In this document: positions 29,654 to 36,649 of the stretch, one piece after another
How the letters are laid out: each line of letters begins with the position of its first letter
How positions within the stretch are numbered: the first letter of the stretch is position 1
NCBI GenBank assembly: GCA_021730785.1
Contig: JAKFWF010000013.1
Coordinates: 45,488-109,487, forward strand
Direction: 5' to 3'
DNA from: Hyphomicrobiaceae bacterium
Lineage (GTDB): Bacteria; Pseudomonadota; Alphaproteobacteria; Rhizobiales; Hyphomicrobiaceae
DNA length: 64,000 nucleotides
Notes under the pieces: generated by a model
Databases searched by the model: none
Seen by the model: only the letters and a program-made list of their open reading frames with translations
Told to the model about the DNA's origin: nothing
Program-made: the position numbers and the translations under genes

Positions 29654-29924
29654 TGACACGGTGGTCCTGGCACTCGCCCACGAACAGGATCGTGTGCTTT
29701 TGACAGAAGATGATGATTTCGGCGACTTATCCATCCGCCTCGGATTGCCTGCGCGCGGCGTAGTCATTGTTTCGGTCAAGAGCCTTTCTACGGCCAGCCA
29801 GTGCGTACGCGTCGTTCGGTGCTTGACCGATTTGAGTGATCGGGTGCAGGGCGCATTCGTTAGAATCGAGCCAGCGAGAGTGAGGTTGCAACCTTTGTCG
29901 CAGCCATTACATCCTCGAAAATAG
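29649..29924 (+). pseudogene. DUF5615 PIN-like toxin remnant, N terminus missing
   Basis: The frame encodes DDTVVLALAHEQDRVLLTEDDDFG followed by DLSIRLGLPARGVVIVS, which matches the second half of DUF5615 toxins (the LTxDxDFGxL region with its acidic residues). A normal toxin starts with a MxFLxDExLP-like segment and about 40-50 further residues that are absent here. The match begins only at the end of the antitoxin gene, and no ATG precedes it in frame; a GTG at 29661 would give a fragment. A deletion removing the start and the first catalytic Asp is the simplest reading. Confidence 0.6.
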
Positions 29925-29939
29925 GACGCAATCCACCCC

Positions 29940-31064
29940 CTACCCATCATCGCTCAGAGCGCGGTGCATGGCGTAGGAGGGCGTGTAGCCGGCCAGTACG
30001 TTGGCGGTCGGCCGGATGCGGTCGAACACCTTGCGGCGCGTCCGGCGTTCCAGGATTTTGCCGCCCGATTTGCGCACGTCGAAGATCAGGCCCTGGAGCT
30101 CGGGATCAAGCGTCTTCAACTTGAGACCTAGCTCCTTGTCGGTCCACTCCTTGACGCGATCGACCTCTGTCAACGTGCGCTCGACCACGTGCGACAGGGC
30201 CGCTTCCAGCAGGCCGACAATCTGCTCGAAATCGCCGCGGAACTCGTCCGGCAATTCGAGCTTGATTGCTTGGAGGTCGTCGCCGGACAGCATCGCCTCC
30301 CACAGGGCGAGCGGCGTGACATTGGAGATGAGCGCGTGAATGCGCTTGTATTCATCGCCCTTGATCTTCAGCCGCAGCCCATTTTCGAAGCGGACGACAT
30401 AGCCCTCTTCTGAGCGGGGCAGGGTCTTCGCGTGCAGCGCCATGTGGTCGACATGGGTGTATTCGAACGTCTTGGCCATGCGCACACCGAGCGCTGCGGC
30501 AACTTCCGAAAGCCGGTCGTGCGCCACCTCGACGCCATCGGCACCGTAGGCGCCCAGCATCACAAGGGCTGGCTCTTCGTAGTGCACGACGATGCGGTTT
30601 TCCGGATAAACCGCCTCCGCCAGATACGTGGTGCCGGGCAAGAGCGCGCTGACGTCATGGGTCTGCAGCTTGGCTGCTGCCCATTGCGCCTGGGGGCTAT
30701 CGAAGCTGCCCTTGGTCGCTGTTCGCCAAACACCACCATGGTGGTAGATGATGATCAGACTGCCATCGAGCTTCTCGTAGGCGCGAAAGGGCAAATCGGG
30801 CACCGGCTCGCCGCGCTCGCCAAGATTGAAGAACTTCGGAAACGGCGTCGCAACGATGCGCTTCTCGGCGACATCGAGGATCAGCCCGCGGGCGCAGAGT
30901 GTCGCCAAGCTCCAGGCGCGCTCGAACACGCAGTGGTTCGAGTAGACATAGAGGCGCAGGTTGCCGGGACCCTGCCGCTCGTAAACGAGGCGGCCGGCGC
31001 GGGCGGTTTCGAGGTGCTGCAGGAGTTCCGCGACACAAACGGTATGCGCAGGGTGGATCAGCAT
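29940..31064 (-). CDS. T4 Rnl1-like RNA ligase
   Basis: A 374-residue ATP-dependent RNA ligase-like nucleotidyltransferase. The order follows T4 RNA ligase 1: CARGLILDVAEKRIVATPFPKFFNL, then the adenylation motif YEKLDGSL with Lys98 (T4 uses Lys99), ATKGSF, YLAEAVYPENRIVVHY (motif IIIa-like) and EEGYVVRFENGLRLKIKGDEYKRIH (motifs IV-V). About 120 residues follow, where T4 Rnl1 has its tRNA-specificity domain. Such ligases seal broken RNA, classically tRNA cut by anticodon nucleases. The gene begins 12 nt after the fused ureAB gene, inside the urease cluster; no nuclease or kinase partner is visible. Confidence 0.87.
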   Translation of the reverse strand: MLIHPAHTVCVAELLQHLETARAGRLVYERQGPGNLRLYVYSNHCVFERAWSLATLCARGLILDVAEKRIVATPFPKFFNLGERGEPVPDLPFRAYEKLDGSLIIIYHHGGVWRTATKGSFDSPQAQWAAAKLQTHDVSALLPGTTYLAEAVYPENRIVVHYEEPALVMLGAYGADGVEVAHDRLSEVAAALGVRMAKTFEYTHVDHMALHAKTLPRSEEGYVVRFENGLRLKIKGDEYKRIHALISNVTPLALWEAMLSGDDLQAIKLELPDEFRGDFEQIVGLLEAALSHVVERTLTEVDRVKEWTDKELGLKLKTLDPELQGLIFDVRKSGGKILERRTRRKVFDRIRPTANVLAGYTPSYAMHRALSDDG

Positions 31065-31076
31065 TTGCAGTCCTGA

Positions 31077-31721
31077 TCATTCCAACTTCGGCTGTTTCGC
31101 GAGCTTTCCCATCACTTCGCCTCGGAACCCGTACACTTCGCGCTTGCCGGCCAGCGGCACCAGGGTGACGTCGCGAGTTTGGCCGGGCTCGAAGCGGACA
31201 GCCGTGCCAGCGGCGATGTCGAGCCGCTGGCCGCGCGCAGCCTTCCGGTCGAACTGCAGCGCCGGGTTGGTCTCGAAGAAGTGGTAGTGGCTGCCGACCT
31301 GGATGGGTCGGTCGCCGGTGTTGGCAACCGTGACGGTGGTGCGCTTGGCGCCCTCGTTCAAAGCGATGTCGCCCTTGGCCGTCATCACCTCGCCGGGCAC
31401 GACCTTTGGCTTAGCCCCGCCGCGGATCGGATTGTGCACGGTGACGAGCTTGGTGCCGTCAGGGAACGTCGCTTCGACCTGCACGTCGGGGATCAGTTCG
31501 GCGATTCCGTCCATCAATTGCTCGGGCTTCAGGACGTGGGCGCCGGCCTCCATCAGGTCGGCGACCGAGCGGCCATCGCGTGCTCCTTCGACCACCGTAT
31601 CGGTGATCAGGGCCACGGCCTCGGGGAAATTGAGCTTCACGCCGCGCTCCAGCCGGCGGCGCGCAACCATGGCGGCCATCGAGATCAGCAGCTTGTCTTT
31701 TTCGCGCGGGGACAGGTTCAT
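31077..31721 (-). CDS. ureAB: Fused urease gamma/beta subunit
   Basis: A 214-residue fusion of the urease gamma chain (residues 1-100: [37 protein letters not shown]...) with the beta chain (about 105-214: [46 protein letters not shown]). Both chains are complete. This fusion is known in Helicobacter and some proteobacteria; separate genes are more common in alphaproteobacteria. It follows ureD by 21 nt. A GGGG-rich ribosome-binding site precedes the ATG. Confidence 0.95.
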   Translation of the reverse strand: MNLSPREKDKLLISMAAMVARRRLERGVKLNFPEAVALITDTVVEGARDGRSVADLMEAGAHVLKPEQLMDGIAELIPDVQVEATFPDGTKLVTVHNPIRGGAKPKVVPGEVMTAKGDIALNEGAKRTTVTVANTGDRPIQVGSHYHFFETNPALQFDRKAARGQRLDIAAGTAVRFEPGQTRDVTLVPLAGKREVYGFRGEVMGKLAKQPKLE

Positions 31722-31742
31722 GGGGCAATTCCGTCGATCAAC

Positions 31743-32597
31743 TCAGCAGGACCAGATGCGCGGGCTGACGCCAGGCAGGAGGTGGGCAAGGACGTGGGCG
31801 AAGACAGCCCGCACCACGTGCGGCTCGACCCCTGCCAGCCGCACCACCAGCATGCCGTTCCAGGCGCTGGCGCCGGCATCGCAACCGACACTATCGAGGA
31901 TGGCGCGCACGCCGTCCAGATAGTTCCCGGCATCGGGCGCGACGTGGAGAAGCGTCGCGATGGCGCGGGCGCCGTGGCCGGTGGCGGCGCGGGCCAAGGT
32001 TGCCGCGATATCGTGATCGAGCCGCACGTCTTCGGCGAGGATCAGGCGGCTGGCGCGGCGGATGCGCCAGCGATCATGGAAGGCGCCGCGGGCGAAGGTC
32101 TCACCCATTGCCGCGCGGCCGAAAACGACAGTTTCCTTGAGTGTCAGTGTCGCGGTGGCCGCCATCGCGACGTCGATGCGCCGCGACAGGCGGGCGGTAT
32201 CGAACAAAATCGTCTCCTGCGGCAGCCAGGCGAGATTTGCACCCGCCGCCAGCTCGAGTGTGGTGGCGATTGCAGCCGCCTCGCCATCGCTGCGGTAGAC
32301 CTTTTCGGCCGACTGCGTGGTGATGGCGGCGCACGCCCCCGCATGAAGTTCGAACGCAACGGATTGCGTGTCGCCGCCGGCAATGCCGCCCGAGGTATTG
32401 AGAATGATGCCTTCACAGGCGCCGCCGACCCTGGGAAACCGCAACCGCAGCGCGCCGGCCTCGTGGATGCGGGCAGGGGTGGTCCGCCCTCCGGTCGCTG
32501 CCAGCGACGCGCGCAGAATGCTATGCGTGCGCACGAACGCCGGGATGACCGGGCGCTTGTCAACAGGCAGCAGCGTGTCGTCCGTATCGATGCGCAT
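31743..32597 (-). CDS. ureD: Urease accessory protein UreD
   Basis: The scaffold (284 residues) that binds apo-urease and receives UreF and UreG. It shows ALRLRFPRVGGACEGIILNTSGGIAGGDTQSV, then LTTQSAEKVYRS-like ITTQSAEKVYRSDG, and LAWLPQETILFDTARLSRRIDVAM, all typical. I chose the ATG at 32597; an upstream extension would run over the promoter of the divergent nitroreductase gene. It is the first gene of the minus-strand urease cluster. Confidence 0.93.
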   Translation of the reverse strand: MRIDTDDTLLPVDKRPVIPAFVRTHSILRASLAATGGRTTPARIHEAGALRLRFPRVGGACEGIILNTSGGIAGGDTQSVAFELHAGACAAITTQSAEKVYRSDGEAAAIATTLELAAGANLAWLPQETILFDTARLSRRIDVAMAATATLTLKETVVFGRAAMGETFARGAFHDRWRIRRASRLILAEDVRLDHDIAATLARAATGHGARAIATLLHVAPDAGNYLDGVRAILDSVGCDAGASAWNGMLVVRLAGVEPHVVRAVFAHVLAHLLPGVSPRIWSC

Positions 32598-32730
32598 CTT
32601 GGTCCCGTGGCAAGCGATGCAACGATAGGCGCTGGGGTGCCTTGCGCCAAGGGGCCGTGCACTCTTGACCCATCGCGTGTGGCCATGCCTTGTGCGGGCA
32701 GCATTAATAGTCAGGCAGGGTCTGCACCTC

Positions 32731-33402
32731 ATGATCACCGTCGAACAGGCAATTGTTGGCCGCCAGAGCATCCGCGCCTATCTCGACAAGCCGGTTGCCC
32801 GCGCCACCGTGGAGCGCATTTTGACAACCGCTGGCCGTGCGCCGTCCGGTTCCAACATCCAGCCGTGGCGCGTGTATGTCGTGGAAGGCGCGGTGAAGGA
32901 CGCCCTGTGTGCCGACCTCACAGCCCGGCATGCGCGCGGCGAGGAGGGCAAACGCGAATACAACTACTATCCCGTGAAGTGGCGCGACCCCTATCTGGCG
33001 CGCCGCCGCGAGACCGGGTGGGGGCTCTACAGCCTGCTTGGCATCACGCGCGACGACAAGGCCGGCATGTCGGCCCAGGCGCGGCAGAATTTCTCGTTCT
33101 TCGGCGCGCCGGTGGGCCTCATCATCACCATGGATCGCGACATGGAGCAGGGATCATGGCTCGACACCGGCATGTTCATCCAGTCGGTGATGATTGCAGC
33201 GCGCGGCGAGGGGCTGGAGACCTGCCCGCAGGCTGCGTTCTGCCAGTATCATCAGGTGATCCAGGAGCGCCTTGCCATCCCTGCAGACCAGCAGGTCATC
33301 TGCGGCATGGCGCTCGGTTACGGCGATCCGGAGGCCGTGATCAACCGCTTCCGAACCTCGCGAATTCAGCTGTCGGAGTTTGTCACCTGGGTAAGCTCCT
33401 AA
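32731..33402 (+). CDS. Nitroreductase-family flavoprotein
   Basis: A 223-residue FMN-dependent oxidoreductase of the nitroreductase fold. It shows VGRQSIRAYLDKPVARATVERIL, then APSGSNIQPWRVYVVEG (FMN phosphate binding), and GLETCPQAAFCQYHQVIQ near the C terminus. Such enzymes reduce nitro or quinone compounds, and a distinct subgroup modifies peptides in RiPP pathways. It lies 115 nt upstream of the protease/radical SAM cassette on the same strand, but a separate promoter-like site lies between, so membership is uncertain. ATG 32731 gives the canonical N terminus. Confidence 0.87.
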   Translation: MITVEQAIVGRQSIRAYLDKPVARATVERILTTAGRAPSGSNIQPWRVYVVEGAVKDALCADLTARHARGEEGKREYNYYPVKWRDPYLARRRETGWGLYSLLGITRDDKAGMSAQARQNFSFFGAPVGLIITMDRDMEQGSWLDTGMFIQSVMIAARGEGLETCPQAAFCQYHQVIQERLAIPADQQVICGMALGYGDPEAVINRFRTSRIQLSEFVTWVSS

Positions 33403-33460
33403 CGGCCGACCGGACGGGTCCAGTCGTTCGAATGACAGCTGGCCCTGGGTGATTTCCCTG

Positions 33461-33507
33461 CTGACAGTCACGGTGGCGACAAACCTATGATCTGCGATCC
33501 GCAGATC
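33461..33507 (+). promoter_or_regulatory. Candidate promoter and palindromic operator of the radical SAM cassette
   Basis: CTGACAG (33461-33467) and TATGAT (33486-33491), about 18 nt apart, resemble -35 and -10 elements. The perfect palindrome GATCTGCG-ATC-CGCAGATC (33489-33507) overlaps the -10 end and probable start site, ending 10 nt before the protease ATG. This is where a repressor would block transcription. Confidence 0.5.
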
Positions 33508-33517
33508 GAGGCGTCGC

Positions 33518-35167
33518 ATGCTGCTCGATGCTCCCAGTGCCAGTCACGCGGCCACAACGGCGCCGCCCAGCAACGCGGCAGCCCTTGCCGCCCTGGGACT
33601 GGACGCAGCATCGGGCAGTGCGGGCAACGCCCGGGTCGCCATCGGCTTTGTCGATTACGGTTTCGATCTGCTGCATCCCTGCCTGAAGGACGCCCGCGGC
33701 ACGCGCTCGCGGTTCCGCTACCTGTGGGACCAGAACCGCACGCCACGGGTGGACGTGACGGCGAACCTCGACCTGGCTACCCTAGAAGACTGGGACGGCG
33801 CGCTGCTCGACGACGAGGTCGCGGCAGCAACGTTGAGCGGATCGCGGCGTGCGCTCGACCTGCTGTATGATCCCCATGCCAACTGCTGTGGGCGGCATGG
33901 CACGGTCAGCGGCGCGCACGGTACGCTGATGGCGTCGATGGCGGCGGGTACGCCGTTCGCTGGTTTCCGTGGGGCGGCACCGTCGGCCGAGTTGATCGGC
34001 GTGCAGCTGGCGCTTCCCGATCATGACTGGAAAGAGGTGGATGAGCGGGGGCAGCCGAGGTGGCTTGACTGGACTCCGGCACGAGCGCCGAGCTGGAATG
34101 GATGGCGCGCCTACGACGCCGCACCGCAAATCCTCTCCGCCATCCACTATGTCTACGATCGGGCCTGTCGCCTCGGGGTCGACGCGCTGGTGATCAATCT
34201 CAGTATTGGCGCCTGGGCTGGCGCGCACGATGGCGCGTCCCCGGTCGAGCGCGGCCTCGCAACCCTGGTGCACCGCGCCAACCGGGCCGCAAGCGCGGGC
34301 CGGGGACCACGCACGATCGTCGTCGCTGGCGCCGGCAACGCTGGAACGGACGATGGACACTGGATGGGGGACGTCACCCGCGCTGCCCCGCAATCGTTCG
34401 ACTGGATCATGCAGCGGCGCGATCCCACTCAGAACAAGCTCGAGATCTGGTACGAGGGGGCGGCAACGCCCCTCGACATCACGCTGCAGATCCCCGGTCG
34501 TGGCGCCCTCGGCCTCGCCCCGGGGCGCACGCACGAACTCGTGGCTGCGGGCACGCGGATCGGCGTTGCCGATCACGAGTGTGCCGTGCGGGGCGGCCTG
34601 TCGTGCGTGCGCATTCTGCTGCATCCGCCGCTGTTTCCACCAGGACTGTTCGACGGCGCAGCCGATACGTGCGGTTTCACGCTCGGGCTTTCGAACAACC
34701 GCCAGGAGGTGGTGCGCCTCCACGCCTGGGTCGAGCGCGACGATGGCGTGGTCGAGCGTTCTTGGCTGACGCCGGCACACGCACAAAGCTCACTGTGCTG
34801 CCTTGCGACCGCACCGGGTGTGATCACTGTGGCGGGGTTTGATCATCAGGCCGGTGGGGCATTGCCTGGGATCATGCCGGCATCGAGCCTGGGGCCTGCT
34901 CCGTGGGCAACGGGGGCTGCGGCGCGTCTGCCGCATTTCGCGGCCCCCGCGCACGGCATCTGGGGCGCGCGTTCGAAGTCGCGTGGCTTCTGCCAGACGA
35001 CGGGTACGAGTGCGGCAGTGGCGCTCACCTCGGGCGCGATCGCCGCCTACCTCGCCGCGGCTGGCGCGGCAGCGCCACTGCCAACAGCAGGCGGACCCTG
35101 GAGCCCCCGCTTCGGCCATGGCCCGTTCCGCATCGACCGCATCGCCGTCACAGGAGAAGCCGCATGA
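33518..35167 (+). CDS. Subtilisin-like (S8) serine protease of the radical SAM cassette
   Basis: A 549-residue subtilase with the full catalytic triad: Asp46 in FVDYGFDLLHP, His134 in SGAHGTLMAS, Ser498 in TTGTSAAVALTSG, and the oxyanion Asn in VVAGAGNAG. About 200 residues sit between the oxyanion region and the Ser motif, suggesting an inserted beta-rich domain (about 300-450). No signal peptide is visible, so the enzyme is probably cytoplasmic and not a general secreted protease. It is the first gene of the cassette and overlaps the radical SAM gene by ATGA. In this context it is a good candidate to cut the repeated precursor; this is inference. Confidence 0.88.
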   Translation: MLLDAPSASHAATTAPPSNAAALAALGLDAASGSAGNARVAIGFVDYGFDLLHPCLKDARGTRSRFRYLWDQNRTPRVDVTANLDLATLEDWDGALLDDEVAAATLSGSRRALDLLYDPHANCCGRHGTVSGAHGTLMASMAAGTPFAGFRGAAPSAELIGVQLALPDHDWKEVDERGQPRWLDWTPARAPSWNGWRAYDAAPQILSAIHYVYDRACRLGVDALVINLSIGAWAGAHDGASPVERGLATLVHRANRAASAGRGPRTIVVAGAGNAGTDDGHWMGDVTRAAPQSFDWIMQRRDPTQNKLEIWYEGAATPLDITLQIPGRGALGLAPGRTHELVAAGTRIGVADHECAVRGGLSCVRILLHPPLFPPGLFDGAADTCGFTLGLSNNRQEVVRLHAWVERDDGVVERSWLTPAHAQSSLCCLATAPGVITVAGFDHQAGGALPGIMPASSLGPAPWATGAAARLPHFAAPAHGIWGARSKSRGFCQTTGTSAAVALTSGAIAAYLAAAGAAAPLPTAGGPWSPRFGHGPFRIDRIAVTGEAA

Positions 35168-36237
35168 ACGAGATCGTCCGCCTGCCCCTGCCGATGCCCG
35201 GCCCCGATGGCAGCCCAGCGCACGGACCACGCCCGGCGCCGAAGCTCGAAAAGCCGTTCAAGGTGACGATCTGCGTGAACCAGACCTGCAGCATGGACTG
35301 CAAGCTGTGCTACGCCGACTGCGGCGCGTCCAAGCGTCCCGAGTTGACGACCGCCCAATGGAAGACCTTCATCGATGAACTGATCGCGGAAGGTTTCCTG
35401 CACGTCTTCTTCGAGGGCGGCGAGCCGTTCCATCGCCCCGACTTCGAGGAGCTACTCGCCTATTGCTACCGCAAGCTGTTCGTTGCCGTGCGCACGCATG
35501 CGACCCTCATCGATGAGTCCCGGGCCAAGCGCCTGAAAGCGCTCGGCATCGGCCGGCTCTATGTCGACCTGTTCGCAGCGATCCCCGAAATACAAGACGA
35601 ACTCACTTGCCAGCCGGGCAGCTATGATGCCGTGGTTGCCGGCATCCGGCACGCACGGGCGGCCGGCATCAAGGTCACAATTCTTGGCATTCTGTCGGCC
35701 AAGAACGCCCCTCATCTGCAGCACTACGTCGATCTCGCCAAGGAACTCGATTGCGATCAGGTCGGCGTGCTGCGGCTCTATCCGTTGGGGCGCGCGCGCA
35801 AAAACTGGGCCGAGCTGTCACTCACCCTGCCCGAGATGATGGCGGCACTCAACGGGCTGAAGGTGCCGCCCGGCGTCCAGCTCATGCAGTCGTGGCACCC
35901 GAAGGATGGCAACTGCTGCTGGCAGACGGCCGCCGTCACGCCCCAGGGCGACAGCGTCGGCTGCCCCTACATGCGCGAATACGTCAACTACGGCAACGTC
36001 ACCGAGCGCTCGCTGCTCGAAACCTGGGATCACCCGCTCTATCGCCAACTGCGCGCCAACGACGTCGAGGACAGCTGCCCCGACTGCTCCACCACGCAGG
36101 GTACGCACGGCGGCTGCCGCTCGACCGCCTATGCCTTCACCGGCCGCTTCACCGCGCCCGATCCCTATTGCACCCACCACAACAATGGAGAGGATCTCCG
36201 TGTACTCCCGGAATGGCTCCTACGCGAAGGCACCTGA
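35164..36237 (+). CDS. Radical SAM/SPASM-domain peptide-modifying enzyme
   Basis: A 357-residue radical SAM enzyme. The CxxxCxxC motif is C42, C46, C49 (TCSMDCKLCYADC) and binds the [4Fe-4S] cluster that cleaves S-adenosylmethionine; FFEGGEP is the glycine-rich SAM motif. The C-terminal third has a SPASM-like cysteine set (NCCWQ, GCPYM, SCPDC, GGC, PYC) with NYGNVTERSLLETWDHPLYRQLR, indicating auxiliary clusters. Enzymes of this architecture mature RiPPs (sactipeptides, ranthipeptides, cyclophanes, PQQ, mycofactocin). The gene starts inside the protease stop (ATGA) and its end overlaps the RRE gene. Confidence 0.92.
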   Translation: MNEIVRLPLPMPGPDGSPAHGPRPAPKLEKPFKVTICVNQTCSMDCKLCYADCGASKRPELTTAQWKTFIDELIAEGFLHVFFEGGEPFHRPDFEELLAYCYRKLFVAVRTHATLIDESRAKRLKALGIGRLYVDLFAAIPEIQDELTCQPGSYDAVVAGIRHARAAGIKVTILGILSAKNAPHLQHYVDLAKELDCDQVGVLRLYPLGRARKNWAELSLTLPEMMAALNGLKVPPGVQLMQSWHPKDGNCCWQTAAVTPQGDSVGCPYMREYVNYGNVTERSLLETWDHPLYRQLRANDVEDSCPDCSTTQGTHGGCRSTAYAFTGRFTAPDPYCTHHNNGEDLRVLPEWLLREGT

Positions 36238-36487
36238 CGTCGTCGTGCGCGGCTTCGAGGAGTGGGGGCATGCCTATGCCTTCACGCCCGACGATCCCGA
36301 TCTGCACGACCTCAACACCAGCGCCTGGTTCATTCTCGACCTGTGCAACGGGCGGCCGTTCGCGCAGATCGAGGCGGACTATGTGAAGGCGGTCACGCCC
36401 AAGATGGGTGCCGATGTCGCCCGCAGCCAGTTCCACCAGGGCTTCGACATGCTGCTTGAGCGCAACATCATCGCGAATAGCGATTAG
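36200..36487 (+). CDS. PqqD-like RiPP recognition element protein
   Basis: A small protein of about 95 residues with the PqqD/RRE pattern: DVVVRGFEEWGHAYAFTPDDPDLHDLNTSAWFILDLCNGRPFAQIEADYVKAV followed by a helical end with FHQGFDMLLERNII. PqqD-like domains bind the precursor peptide and present it to the partner radical SAM enzyme. I chose the GTG at 36200 because GGAGAGGA lies just before it; an ATG at 36185 is five codons upstream. It overlaps the radical SAM gene by 38 nt. Confidence 0.85.
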   Translation: MYSRNGSYAKAPDVVVRGFEEWGHAYAFTPDDPDLHDLNTSAWFILDLCNGRPFAQIEADYVKAVTPKMGADVARSQFHQGFDMLLERNIIANSD

Positions 36488-36649
36488 GAAATCGCAAATA
36501 GCCAATGGACAGTTGGCGCTCTGCGCAGCCCTGCCGAGGGAACCGGGAAAGTGTCCGCTTTTCCCGCGTGGAGAGTGCCTGCGCATTCGCCGGCACTCGG
36601 GTTACCGCGTCCGCAATTCCGCGGGCCGGCGTAAACGGAGGAGTGAGGC

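Noticed and set aside
31179..33452. Long + strand open frame of about 757 codons
   Set aside because: Antisense to ureAB and ureD and overlapping the nitroreductase gene in another frame; no domain signal.
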